In this document: one piece after another, positions 26,805 through 35,493 of the stretch
How positions within the stretch are numbered: the stretch's first letter is position 1
How the letters are laid out: each line of letters begins with the position of its first letter
Assembly (NCBI GenBank): GCA_963721305.1
Contig: CAVRIR010000006.1
Span: 682,001-746,000 of the forward strand
From: DATAES01 sp963721305
GTDB taxonomy: Bacteria; Actinomycetota; Acidimicrobiia; Acidimicrobiales; JACDCH01
Direction of reading: 5' to 3'
Length of the DNA stretch: 64,000 bases
Program-made: the position numbers and the translations under genes
The notes under the pieces: generated by a model
The model's database searches: none
The model's input: the letters and a program-made list of their open reading frames with translations, nothing else
Told to the model about the DNA's origin: nothing

Positions 26805-26829
26805 TGACGTCGGCGCATTGCCGACGTCA
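26805..26829. terminator. 10-bp stem hairpin between convergent genes
   Basis: Perfect arms TGACGTCGGC and GCCGACGTCA with loop GCATT. It lies 12 bases after the GAF-ANTAR stop and 25 bases from the end of the converging remnant. No T tract follows on either strand, so it is at best a terminator of the U-less type common in high-GC actinobacteria. Confidence 0.5.
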
Positions 26830-26853
26830 GGCCGAATCGCGCTACGCCGTGCG

Positions 26854-27153
26854 TCAGTGCACCGTCACGACACCCGGCGCGATGACAGGCTTGGGCGCAA
26901 ACGTCAGTGACGGCTGTGACGGCGCGCCCGACGGCGCCGTGATCGTCAACCCGAACTTGTCGCCGGTGGCGCCGCCGTCGACCACGGTGAAGATGAGGCC
27001 GTAGTTGCCGACGCCGTCCACCACTGCCTTACCGGTGGTCGACGCGGTGATCGGCAGCGTCGAGCCGCTGACGGCCATGGCCTGCAGGTTCGGGCCGAAG
27101 ACGCGGTGGACGTCGTTGCCTTGCGCGTCCTTCTCGACGTACACGAACGACAC
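26854..27153 (-). pseudogene. C-terminal remnant of a secreted beta-sandwich protein
   Basis: About 100 residues, FVYVEKDAQGNDVHRVFGPN to the stop, with GVGNYGLIFTVVDGGATGDKFGLTIT. This pattern is typical of the last domain of long secreted actinobacterial proteins. No signal peptide or plausible start precedes it: the codons upstream (after 27153) are ordinary out-of-frame sequence of the LuxR gene. I read it as the tail of a gene whose front was lost when it was joined to the LuxR gene. Confidence 0.45.
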
Positions 27154-27164
27154 AGCTCGTCCAC

Positions 27165-28571
27165 GTGGACTCGCTCCGACGCTTTGCCCGTGCGTCGATC
27201 GACGGACTGCTCGCCGGTGCCACCGCCGGTGGCGACACCTCACCCTGGTATTCGGCGATCGGGCGCCGTCGGCGTGACCTTCTCGCGGCCGGTCTGCAGT
27301 TGCTGGCCGACGACGCAGAGGGTGCCGCCGAGTTGACCCTGGCGCTGTCGATGCACGCCGCCGAACGCGGTGACCTCAGCGACGACGACGGCCTGCTCGA
27401 CAAGGCGCTCGCCGCAGTGATCGCTGATCGCGAGGCCACACCGGCGCTCGAGGTCATGCTGCGTGGCTTCCAGCTGCGACGCCGGGTGGAGGCCGTCGAT
27501 CCGATGACCGACACATCGCGACTGGCCGCCGATCTCCAAGCAGCCGTGTGGGACGCGTCGAAGCTGAATGACCCGCGCGTCACCCTGTCGCTGCTCGGCC
27601 AGTCCGTGCGATCGGCACGCACGATCGGACACCTCGGCCAAGCGGCCGACCATGCGACGGAGGCAGTCGAGCTCGCCCGGTCGGCCGGCTTGGCCGTTGC
27701 CGAGGCGACGTTCGAGTTGCTCGGCGCGATGGTCGCCCACGCCCAAGGTCGCTTCGACGACGCCGCGGCGTTGGGCGCCCGAGCGCTCATGCGAGCCCGG
27801 CGGCTCGACCTTCCGGTGGTCACGGCGCAGGCCGCCCTCCTGTTGCGCCAGCTTCCCGCGGGTACGCCGAACGTCCCTCCGGTGCTGCCATCAATCCGCG
27901 ATGTGCTCGACCTCCTCGACGGTCAATTCGACGACCGATCGTCGATAGGAGTCGCGTATGGCGTCGCCGCCGAGTGCGCGCTGGCGGGCGATCTACCCAC
28001 CGCAGCCCGTGCGGCCGGGCTGGGGATGCGCACCGCGTCTGCGATCGGACTGCCCACCGGCGTCTACCCGGGCATGATGCTCGTCGTCTTGCTGGCGGCG
28101 CGTACCGGCGAGGTCGCGCTCGCGGCGCGCCTCCATGGCGCGCTCGCCGATCATCTCGAGCTGGCTCGTCACAGCATCCCGCCCGGCCAGCACAACGTGT
28201 ACGACCGCATGGTGGGTCTCGTGCGCCAACGGCTCGGTGACGAGGCGTTCGCTCGCGAGATGGGTCGCGGTGCGGGGTTCACACGGCGCTCGATGCTCGA
28301 CGAAGCGTTGCGATTCGTCGACGTGGCGATCGAACCGGCTGCCACCGCCGGCCAGCCGACACCGTCGCAACTGGCCTCGCCGTCACTGACGCGCCGCGAG
28401 CTCGAGGTGCTGCACCTGTTGGCCGATGGAATCTCGAACAAGGAGATCGCCGCCCGACTCGGGATGGCACCCAAGACCACCATGCACCACACGTCGAAGA
28501 TCTATCGCAAGCTCGGAGTGCGGGGACGCGGCGAAGCCGCCGCGTGGGCGCGTCGGACCGGAATCGTCTGA
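27165..28571 (+). CDS. LuxR-type regulator with helical-repeat N-terminal region (probably 5'-truncated)
   Basis: A 468-residue protein. The C-terminal 65 residues are a LuxR helix-turn-helix (LTRRELEVLHLLADGISNKEIAARLG and KIYRKLGVRGRGEAA). The rest is a TPR-like array of helical pairs. Full-length relatives (LAL/MalT-like) carry an AAA ATPase of about 300 residues before such repeats; none is present here, and the frame stays open upstream of the GTG at 27165 with no ribosome site. It faces away from another remnant at 26854-27153. It may therefore be a truncated gene, although it could still make a DNA-binding protein. Confidence 0.7.
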   Translation: MDSLRRFARASIDGLLAGATAGGDTSPWYSAIGRRRRDLLAAGLQLLADDAEGAAELTLALSMHAAERGDLSDDDGLLDKALAAVIADREATPALEVMLRGFQLRRRVEAVDPMTDTSRLAADLQAAVWDASKLNDPRVTLSLLGQSVRSARTIGHLGQAADHATEAVELARSAGLAVAEATFELLGAMVAHAQGRFDDAAALGARALMRARRLDLPVVTAQAALLLRQLPAGTPNVPPVLPSIRDVLDLLDGQFDDRSSIGVAYGVAAECALAGDLPTAARAAGLGMRTASAIGLPTGVYPGMMLVVLLAARTGEVALAARLHGALADHLELARHSIPPGQHNVYDRMVGLVRQRLGDEAFAREMGRGAGFTRRSMLDEALRFVDVAIEPAATAGQPTPSQLASPSLTRRELEVLHLLADGISNKEIAARLGMAPKTTMHHTSKIYRKLGVRGRGEAAAWARRTGIV

Positions 28572-28813
28572 CGAACGCTCGCAATGGAGCTCGACCGAAC
28601 GGGCGACCGCGGACTGAACTGACGACCCCGTCGCCGATGCCACCATGTCTGGCGGTGTGAACGGCACATCGAGTGCACGCCTCGACGTACACGTTGCGTC
28701 AGCGCGATTTGAATGCGTCGTTGCTATTTCGATCGGCGCACAAGACTTGCCAGCTGGATGGTGGGCATGGGCTACCTCGCGCCTAGCGTGAGACACAGCG
28801 ATCGGGGGACCGG

Positions 28814-29899
28814 TTGGTTGCTGTTGGGAGTGCGTCGGCGGAGCAGCGGCTCGCGCTGGCTGTGGAGGCCGCGCAACTCGGTTCATGGACTTGGGACATG
28901 GCTTCAGGCCTCACGAGGTGGGACAACCGGCTCGAGGAGATGCACGGGCTGCGTCCGGGCGGGTTCGGGGGCACGTTCTCCGATTGGGTCGCGGTCCTGC
29001 ATCCAGATGATCGTGAGGCTTGCCTCGCGACAGTGAACCTGGCGCTCGCGTCGCCCGGGCCATACGTCTTGCGGCATCGCACGACCTGGTCGGAGGGATC
29101 GGTGCACATGATCGAGTGCCGCGGCACGGTTCTCGTCGATGGCGACGGACAACCCACTGGTACGACAGGCGTTGCCATCGACGTCACTTCGCGTGAGCGC
29201 ATTGTCAACACGCTGCAAGAGGCCCTGTTGCCTCACAAGCTGCCGTTCGTGCCCGGCACAACGGTGGCGGCACGATATCGACCGGCGGAGACCGCCGCCG
29301 AGGTGGGTGGCGATTGGTACGCGGTGGTGGCGCGTCCGGACGGATCGCTCGGCGTAGGTATCGGTGACGTCGCCGGGCATGGTCTCGACGCCGTCGCCGA
29401 CATGGCCGCTGCGAGGTTCAGCTTGCGGGCCTTGGCGCTCACGGAACGGCGGCCGGACGTCGTGTTGGATCGCCTGAACCAAGTGGTCAAGGTGTTCGCG
29501 ACTGACACGATGATCACTGCGCTCTACGGCGTCCTCGATCCGAGCGATCGCACATGGACCTACGCCTCGGCGGGGCACGTCCCGGCCGTACTGCGCCGAT
29601 CGGACGGCACGACTCGGTTGCTCGATGCACACGGCGATCCGCCTCTCGGCTTCGCGGATGGGTTCAGTGCGCATCAGGAAGTTCTCGAACCGGGCGACAC
29701 GGCGCTTCTCTACACAGATGGACTGGTCGAGCGGCGCGTAGAAGGAATCGATCTCGACCGTTTACGACGGGCATGCGAAATGGCGCCGGCGGAGCCCGAG
29801 TCGCTGTGCGATTACGTACTCGACGCGTTACTAGGCGAGAACGCCAACATGGACGATGTGGCGGTCGTAGCTGTCAACCTCTGCCTGAGGATGAAGTAG
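28814..29899 (+). CDS. PAS - PP2C (SpoIIE/RsbU-type) serine phosphatase
   Basis: A 361-residue signalling phosphatase. PAS domain at residues about 10-120 (AQLGSWTWDMASGLTRWD, LHPDDREACLATV) and a PPM phosphatase domain at 140-360 with the metal-binding motifs AAEVGGDWYAVV, GIGDVAGHGLDAVADMAA and NANMDDVAVVAV. Such proteins dephosphorylate anti-anti-sigma factors in stress responses. The TTG at 28814 is the likely start, with GGGGGA about 5 bases ahead. No anti-sigma gene is adjacent. The last 88 bases overlap a degraded gene on the other strand. Confidence 0.9.
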   Translation: MVAVGSASAEQRLALAVEAAQLGSWTWDMASGLTRWDNRLEEMHGLRPGGFGGTFSDWVAVLHPDDREACLATVNLALASPGPYVLRHRTTWSEGSVHMIECRGTVLVDGDGQPTGTTGVAIDVTSRERIVNTLQEALLPHKLPFVPGTTVAARYRPAETAAEVGGDWYAVVARPDGSLGVGIGDVAGHGLDAVADMAAARFSLRALALTERRPDVVLDRLNQVVKVFATDTMITALYGVLDPSDRTWTYASAGHVPAVLRRSDGTTRLLDAHGDPPLGFADGFSAHQEVLEPGDTALLYTDGLVERRVEGIDLDRLRRACEMAPAEPESLCDYVLDALLGENANMDDVAVVAVNLCLRMK

Positions 29900-30066
29900 C
29901 CGATGAAGCTGTGTCCTTTGCGCCGAGCGACCCGCGCTGGCCAGAACGCGATCGCGATCCAAATGATCAACCCGACGATTCCGAGGCCTAGCGTCGCCCG
30001 CTCCTTCCATGTGGCCGAAGGTCCGATTCTGTCTCGCGGTTCTCGCTCATGTGCGATCCGTCCCAC
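29812..30066 (-). pseudogene. 3'-truncated small membrane protein remnant
   Basis: The first 60 codons give LGLGIVGLIIWIAIAFWP, a membrane helix, followed by ARVARRKGHSF, a pattern seen in small actinobacterial two-helix proteins. The second helix expected after YFIL is missing: from about 29890 the frame runs antisense into the phosphatase gene. The start may be the GTG at 30066. I take it as a remnant cut by a rearrangement. Confidence 0.4.
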
Positions 30067-30111
30067 CCCCGACGAACTTCGCGTCCGTCGGTGTGATGCG
30101 GGCGGTAGTCG

Positions 30112-30870
30112 TCAGACGGTCAGTGCGTGCGCGAGGCACACCTGGGCCTTTGTTGCTTTGTCGACGAGCTCGATGATGAAGACGGTTGACTGCTCAGCGC
30201 GGAGTGACAGCTGACGGTGGCCGGCGATGCAGACGACTGATGAGCTTCGGCGGAAGTCGTTGCCGGGCTCGGTGCCGGTGCGGTTGGCGACGATGACGGG
30301 CAAGCCGGTGTCGATGGAGCGTTGTTCCCATTCGCCGGCTGGCCCCCATTCACCGCTGTGCCACGCCGCGCTCGACAGAAGGATTTCGGCGCCATCGTCT
30401 CGCATGGCGGCGGCGATGCCGGGTGGGTGGGCGTCGGCGCAGACGAGCATGCCAACGCGGGTTCCGTCGACGTTGCAGGCCCGGGCGGTGGTGCCGGCGG
30501 TGGCCCACGACTCGGCTTCGGGGATGATGGCGATCTTGTCGTGGGTGCCGGCGATGCGGCCGCGGTCGATCGCGTACATGGTGCTGGCGACGGTCCCGTC
30601 GCCGCGTGGCAGCGGGGCGTGGAGGAACGCGGCGATGTCGAGCTCCGCAGTGAGCTCGGCGTGGCCGGCGATGAAGTCGGCGGTGGTAGCCGCGGACGCG
30701 GCGACGGCCGGCGCGGCGAAACCGCTACGCACGAGTTCGCCGGACACGACCCAGTCGGCGCCGTTGGCGGCAGCCTGTCGGGTCGCGTCGACGAGGAGGG
30801 CTTCGTTTCCGGCAACGTCGCCGAGTTTGGGCGCGAGGTGCAGCAGCCCGATGCGCAGCGGTGAACGCAC
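30112..30870 (-). CDS. nitrilase-superfamily (carbon-nitrogen hydrolase) amidase in B12 uptake operon
   Basis: A 252-residue protein of the nitrilase fold. The Glu-Lys-Cys arrangement is visible as VSGELVR, HDKIAIIPE and VGMLVCADAHPPG. This class hydrolyses amides or nitriles in the cytoplasm. It is the last gene of the cobalamin operon: the GTG at 30870 is 6 bases after the stop of the S component. A role in trimming a corrinoid amide side chain, or recycling a released amide, is a guess from context only. It is somewhat short for the family. Confidence 0.75.
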   Translation of the reverse strand: MRSPLRIGLLHLAPKLGDVAGNEALLVDATRQAAANGADWVVSGELVRSGFAAPAVAASAATTADFIAGHAELTAELDIAAFLHAPLPRGDGTVASTMYAIDRGRIAGTHDKIAIIPEAESWATAGTTARACNVDGTRVGMLVCADAHPPGIAAAMRDDGAEILLSSAAWHSGEWGPAGEWEQRSIDTGLPVIVANRTGTEPGNDFRRSSSVVCIAGHRQLSLRAEQSTVFIIELVDKATKAQVCLAHALTV

Positions 30871-30876
30871 GGACTA

Positions 30877-31710
30877 CTACGTGGCCGCGGGATCGAGCGC
30901 TGCTGCGTCAGCGACGTCGCTGAACATGATCGGGGCGCTGAACTTGGCGCGGCGAGCGGCTCGGCGGAGGGTGAGGAGTGTCGCGGGGCCGATCACAGTG
31001 ATGGCGATGACGTTGGTGATGGCACGGCCGGTGTCCCATCCCCAAGTGGAGGTGGCGAGGGTGAAGAACACGAAGCGGCGCAGGTTCTCGATGATCGGGG
31101 CGCCGGCGACGTAGGACAGGTCGGTGCCGGTGCCGATCGTGAACGGCCAGAACCACAGGCTCAACAGGAAGCCGTACACGTACGCGGACACCGCGCCGTA
31201 GGCAGCGAGCAGCACGATTTCGGCGCGGCCGCGGGCGGGGGGCAGGAGCCCGGCGCCCAGTCCGACCCATGACGCGGCGAGCATCTGGAAAGGGAGCCAG
31301 GGGCCGACGCCTCCGGTGAGCAGCGCCGACGCGAACAGCGTGGTGGACCCGAGCGTGAATCCGAACCCGGGCCCGTAGACGCGCCCGGCGAGCACGAGAA
31401 GGAAGAAGACGGTTTCGATGCCGGCGGTTCCGGCGCCCATGGGTCGCAGCGCGGCGCCGATGGCGGAGAGAACGCCCAGCATCGCGATCGCTTTGGTGTC
31501 GACGCGCCCGGCGGTGATCTCGGAGACGAGGACGGCGAGCAGGCACGGCAGCAGCGCGATGAAGATGAATGGCGCGTCACGGTTGTGGGCGAAGCCGCTG
31601 GGCGGGTCGATGATCAGCGGCCAGGCGAACATCATGAGCCCGGCGATGGAGACGAGCGCGAGGGCGATGGTGGCCCGGGGGCCGATGCCGAGGACCGAGG
31701 CGCGTTTCAC
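30877..31710 (-). CDS. ECF transporter S component (corrinoid-type)
   Basis: A 277-residue integral membrane protein with about seven to eight hydrophobic segments (for example ALALVSIAGLMMFAWPLII, LPCLLAVLVSEI, VFFLLVLAGRVYGPGFGFTLG). The order of helices and the charged loop RPMGAG are like CbrT-type S components, which bind the vitamin. The GTG at 31710 overlaps the TGA of the ATPase gene (GTGA). The cobalamin assignment rests on the riboswitch at 37236-37375, the surface B12-binder-like genes upstream and the divergent BtuF-like gene. Confidence 0.8.
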   Translation of the reverse strand: MKRASVLGIGPRATIALALVSIAGLMMFAWPLIIDPPSGFAHNRDAPFIFIALLPCLLAVLVSEITAGRVDTKAIAMLGVLSAIGAALRPMGAGTAGIETVFFLLVLAGRVYGPGFGFTLGSTTLFASALLTGGVGPWLPFQMLAASWVGLGAGLLPPARGRAEIVLLAAYGAVSAYVYGFLLSLWFWPFTIGTGTDLSYVAGAPIIENLRRFVFFTLATSTWGWDTGRAITNVIAITVIGPATLLTLRRAARRAKFSAPIMFSDVADAAALDPAAT

Positions 31711-33338
31711 GACCGGTGCTCTTTCAAGTCGGCGAGGGTGTCGGCGATCTCGGTGACGGTGAGCCACGGTTCGGGTGCGAGGATCTTCGCGACCTGGGGC
31801 GCGAAGGCGGGCGACGCGCACACGATGTCGGCGCTCGGGCCGTCGGCGACGATTTCGCCTTCCGCCAGCACGATGACACGGTCCGCGACGGTGGCGACGA
31901 GTTCGACGTCATGGGTGGCGATGACCACGACGCGGCTGTCAGCCGCGAGTTGGGTGACGGTGGAGGCGAAGCGGGTCTTGGCGCCGGGGTCGAGGCCGCG
32001 GGTGGGTTCGTCGAGGAACACGATCGGTGGTGCGGCGGTGAGCTGCACCGCGAGCACGAGCCCGAGGCGTTGGCCTTCGGAGAGGTCGCGGGGGTGGTGA
32101 TCGAGGTCGGCGCCGACGACGAGCCAGTCGAGCAGGGCGCGGCAGGTGCCGGCCGGTGCGTCGGCGTCATGGTCGGCCTGGGCGCATTCGTCGCCGACAG
32201 TGTTGAGGTAGAGGAGGTCGGACGGGGTCTGGGGTACGAGGCCGACGAGGCGGCGGGCGTCGCTGGGTGACAGCTTCGCCGGGTCGGTGCCGTCGATGGC
32301 CACGTTTCCGCTGCTGCGCGGTCCGGTGCCCTGAAGTGCCCATAGGAGCGACGATTTGCCGGAGCCGTTGCGACCCATGATGGCGACGACTTCGCGCCGG
32401 TAGAGGTCGAGGTCGATCTCGCGGACGGCGACGACGTCGTCGTAGCGGACGACGACTTTGCGCGAACGCAGCGCGGGTGCGTCCGGTCGAGGGGGCGTGG
32501 CTCGACCGCGACTGGGCTGGGGGCAGGCGGCGAGCCGTTCGCGCAGAGGGCCGACGACGCGCCGAGCGTCGCGCACCGACAGCGGCGGCGGTGTCCAGCC
32601 GGCAAGACGGCCGAGTTGCACGACGGGCGGTGCGATGTCGGCGGTGCTGAGCACGTCGCCCGGGGTGCCGGCGGTGACGGTGCCGTCGCCGTCGAGGTGG
32701 ATGACCCGGTCGGCGTAGTGAACGATGCGTTCCAGGCGGTGCTCGGCGAGCAACACGGTGACGCCGAGGTCGTGCACCAACCGGTGGATGGCAGCGAGAA
32801 CGTCTTCGGCGGCGGTGGGATCGAGCGCAGAGGTCGGCTCGTCGAGCACGAGGATGCGGGGGTGCGCGGTGAGCACGGAACCGATGGCGACACGCTGCTG
32901 CTGGCCGCCCGACAGGAGGCGTAGCGGGCGGGCGCGCAGCTCGGCGATGCCGAGCAGGTCGAGCGTCTCCTCGACCCGCTTGCGCATCACGTCGCCGGGC
33001 AGGCCGAGCTGTTCCATGCCGTACGCGAGCTCTTCTTCGACGGTGTCGGTGACGAACCCGGCGAGGGGATCCTGGCCGACGAAGCCGACGATGTCAGCCA
33101 GATCGCGGGGCTTGTGGTCGCGGGTGTCGCGGCCGTCGACGACCACCCGTCCTTGGAGGTGGCCGCCGGTGAAGTGCGGTACGAGCCCGTTGACGAGCCC
33201 GAGGAGGGTCGACTTGCCGGCGCCGGTGCGGCCGATGACGAGGCCCAGCTCGCCTTCGTCGACCTCGAGGTTCACGCCGCGCAACACCGGCTGAGGCGCG
33301 TCGTCGTGGGTGAACGTGGCTGCTTCGAAGCGGATCAT
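31707..33338 (-). CDS. ECF transporter ATPase, two ABC domains in one chain (A-A' fusion)
   Basis: A 543-residue soluble ATPase with two complete ABC domains. The first (residues about 1-230) has Walker A GRTGAGKST, signature LSGGQQQRVAIG and Walker B ILVLDEPTSALDP. The second (residues about 290-530) has Walker A GRNGSGKSS, a weaker signature LSEGQRLGLVLAVQL and Walker B IVFLDEPTRGLDP. It energises uptake through the T and S components. I start it at the ATG 33338, which forms an ATGA overlap with the T gene in the unshifted frame. The single-chain fusion of both ATPases is common in actinobacterial ECF systems. Confidence 0.88.
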   Translation of the reverse strand: MIRFEAATFTHDDAPQPVLRGVNLEVDEGELGLVIGRTGAGKSTLLGLVNGLVPHFTGGHLQGRVVVDGRDTRDHKPRDLADIVGFVGQDPLAGFVTDTVEEELAYGMEQLGLPGDVMRKRVEETLDLLGIAELRARPLRLLSGGQQQRVAIGSVLTAHPRILVLDEPTSALDPTAAEDVLAAIHRLVHDLGVTVLLAEHRLERIVHYADRVIHLDGDGTVTAGTPGDVLSTADIAPPVVQLGRLAGWTPPPLSVRDARRVVGPLRERLAACPQPSRGRATPPRPDAPALRSRKVVVRYDDVVAVREIDLDLYRREVVAIMGRNGSGKSSLLWALQGTGPRSSGNVAIDGTDPAKLSPSDARRLVGLVPQTPSDLLYLNTVGDECAQADHDADAPAGTCRALLDWLVVGADLDHHPRDLSEGQRLGLVLAVQLTAAPPIVFLDEPTRGLDPGAKTRFASTVTQLAADSRVVVIATHDVELVATVADRVIVLAEGEIVADGPSADIVCASPAFAPQVAKILAPEPWLTVTEIADTLADLKEHRS

Positions 33339-34496
33339 GCGTGGACCTCGCGCCGCTGCGCCGGAAGCGCGGTCGTCGGTTCGGGGCGATGGCCGCCGGG
33401 GTCGCGCGCCACGCTGGGCGACGCGGGGCGGCGCGAGCCATGCCGGGAGCACGCCGATGAGGATGGCGACGAGCGGCACGATCGGCAGGCCCGGCCATTG
33501 CGGTGGCTGCACCGACGGGTTGAGGTCGTCGGGGTTGATGCTGCCGGCGAAGAACATCCCGACCGCGACCGCGATGCCTGACGCGGCAACGAGCCACTCC
33601 GCCGCTAGCCAGGGGTCGGGCCGGTAGCGGGTGGTACGCAACCGGGTGCCGCCGATGGCGAAACCGGCGCCGGCGAGCGCGAGACCGAGGACCAGGCCAG
33701 GGCCGCCGAGCCAGCGGGGGCTGGTGCCGTCGAGCAGGCCGTACACGCCGACGCACACGCCGAGCAGGCCCGTCAGCACGAGCGCGCCGCTGGCGCGGCT
33801 CGCGCCCTTGACGTTCCGCTCGGTGCGGCCGTAGCCGCGGGAGTCCATCGCTGCCGCGAGCGCAAGGGACCGCTCGAGCGCATCGGTCATCAACGGGATG
33901 ATCACCTGGCGCAACACGTGCGCGCCCTTCGCCTTGCTCCCCCGCAGCTTGCGGGCACGCCGCACCCGCTGGGCGCTCTCGACCAGCTGCGGCGCGACGG
34001 TGAGGGCGACGGTCACGGCAACGCCGACCTCGTGCAACGCGGACGGGGTCGACTTGAGCAGCCGCTTCGGGTTGGCGAGCACCATGGCCGCGCCGACGCA
34101 GAGCAGCAGCGTGGCCAAGCGGAGGCCCTCGTACACCGCGGCGAGGATCCCTTCCAGCGACACCGCTCCGCCGATGCGAATACCGGCGGCCGCGGCAGGG
34201 AGTGGGATCTGGGGGAGGCGGAACAAGACGTGCTCGCCGTACTGTCCGTCGAACAGCACGCGGAACACCACATGGATGGCGATGATCGCGAGCCCGGCCA
34301 TGAGGTAGCCACGGAACCCGCGACTCCACGGCGCGTCGCTGCGACGAGCGACGACGACGTAGCCGACGACCGCGACGATCACGCCGAGCAGGAGCGGGTT
34401 GGTGGTGCGGCTGGCCGCGGTGGCCATGCCGAGCGCCCACAGCCACCACGAGCCGGGGTGCAGCTCGCGGGGCAGTCGGTCCGACGGCGCGGTCAC
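33335..34496 (-). pseudogene. ECF transporter T component (EcfT-like), with one frameshift near its 3' end
   Basis: A membrane protein that couples the ATPases to the S component: hydrophobic helices in residues 15-150, then the cytoplasmic coupling region LVESAQRVRRARKLRG and AAAMDSRGYGR (the Ala-Arg-Gly signature), then more helices. Reading on without correction fuses it to the ATPase gene. Near 33420-33440 a run of four C (minus strand) shifts the frame; with one C fewer the protein ends ...ASPSVARDPGGHRPEPTT... and stops at 33335 with an ATGA overlap, giving 386 residues. I therefore treat the apparent T-A fusion as an indel artefact. The GTG at 34496 directly follows the stop of the DUF4430 gene. 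Confidence 0.75.
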
Positions 34497-35477
34497 CTAG
34501 CCGTCTCCGGACAAGGCGCTCGCCGCCCGGCGGCGACGCCTCATGGTGGACACGGCGCCCGCCCCGAGGACAGCGACGACGACGAACGCGAGCAGCAGAC
34601 CGACCGGGCTGCCTTTCTTGCTGCCCGCGGTCAGGTCGACCGTGCCCAGCGGTCCGGCCGCGTTCCCGCTCACGTTGCTACCGCTGCCGCTGGTGGCCGG
34701 ATCGGCACCCCGCGGTGTCGAGTCGGGCGTGTCGCTCGTCCCCGTGGAGTTGGTGGCCCCGGGCCCGGTCGAGGATGCCCCCGAACCGGGCGTCGCCGCC
34801 GGGGCGTCTCCAACCGCGGTGGGGGCACCGCCAAGCGGAGCGGGGCCGCCATCGGTGTTGGTCGCGGCGGGCGCGGCACCGGGGCTGGCCGCGGGCGGCG
34901 GCGTGGAGTTGGACGGCGGGGTGGTTGCGGAGGGGATGTCGTCGGGGGTGGTGCAGTCGTTGGCGTTGAGCGGGTGCGGGGTTGTGCCCGGTATCGGCGG
35001 CAGTGGCGTCATGCGTGGCGGCGGGGTCGTGCTGCCGGTCTTGTTCAGCGAGAACGACCAACCTTCGATTGTGCCCGGTGGCGGTGTGCGGCTCCCGGGG
35101 CCGAAGTTGCTGTAGCACCAGTTCCCACCGCGTGGCGCCATCCAGTACGACCAGTACGCACTGGCCGGCGAGGTGCGCACACATGGATCGTTCGACGGCT
35201 TGCCCGCGATGCGGCACAGCAGCCCGGGCAACTGCAGGGTCGTCTGGTAGTTGATCCCGGCCTGTTGCAGCGCGTCGAACCCCGATGTCACCGGTCCGGG
35301 TGCACAGGCGACATTGACGCCCCCGCCGAGCTCTTGGAAGTCCACGACGATGGTGACCCCCACGTTGTCCGTGCACGCCGCCGTCGCCGCCGCCGCGGGC
35401 GAGATGGCCGTCGCCGGGGCCAGCGTGACCAGCACGACAGCCACCGCGGCGGCCAGACCTAGCCGGGCCCCGCTCAC
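34497..35477 (-). CDS. secreted, membrane-anchored DUF4430 (transcobalamin C-terminal-like) protein
   Basis: A 326-residue exported protein. Residues 1-41 are a signal peptide (LGLAAAVAVVLVTLAPATA then SPAAAA). Residues about 42-140 form the DUF4430 domain (VGVTIVVDFQELGGG, SGFDALQQAGINYQ, SAYWSYWMAPRGGNWCYSNFG), the domain that forms the C-terminal part of transcobalamin and intrinsic factor. Residues 150-280 are a Pro/Thr/Ser/Gly spacer that would reach through the wall, and residues 290-326 form a membrane helix (VGLLLAFVVVAVLGAG) with an Arg-rich cytoplasmic end. The in-frame GTG at 35477 is chosen because it begins the signal peptide. It follows the repeat protein gene by 16 bases. Confidence 0.8.
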   Translation of the reverse strand: MSGARLGLAAAVAVVLVTLAPATAISPAAAATAACTDNVGVTIVVDFQELGGGVNVACAPGPVTSGFDALQQAGINYQTTLQLPGLLCRIAGKPSNDPCVRTSPASAYWSYWMAPRGGNWCYSNFGPGSRTPPPGTIEGWSFSLNKTGSTTPPPRMTPLPPIPGTTPHPLNANDCTTPDDIPSATTPPSNSTPPPAASPGAAPAATNTDGGPAPLGGAPTAVGDAPAATPGSGASSTGPGATNSTGTSDTPDSTPRGADPATSGSGSNVSGNAAGPLGTVDLTAGSKKGSPVGLLLAFVVVAVLGAGAVSTMRRRRRAASALSGDG

Positions 35478-35493
35478 CGGTACCAGCCGCAGA

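Noticed and set aside
31707..34496. A natural 929-residue T-A-A fusion transporter
   Set aside because: The other frame ends the T gene with an ATGA overlap on the ATPase start, and a run of four C explains the shift. I annotate two genes instead.
34650..34900. Tandem repeat in the DUF4430 gene
   Set aside because: It is a Pro/Thr/Ser/Gly-rich spacer with irregular units, not a true DNA repeat.
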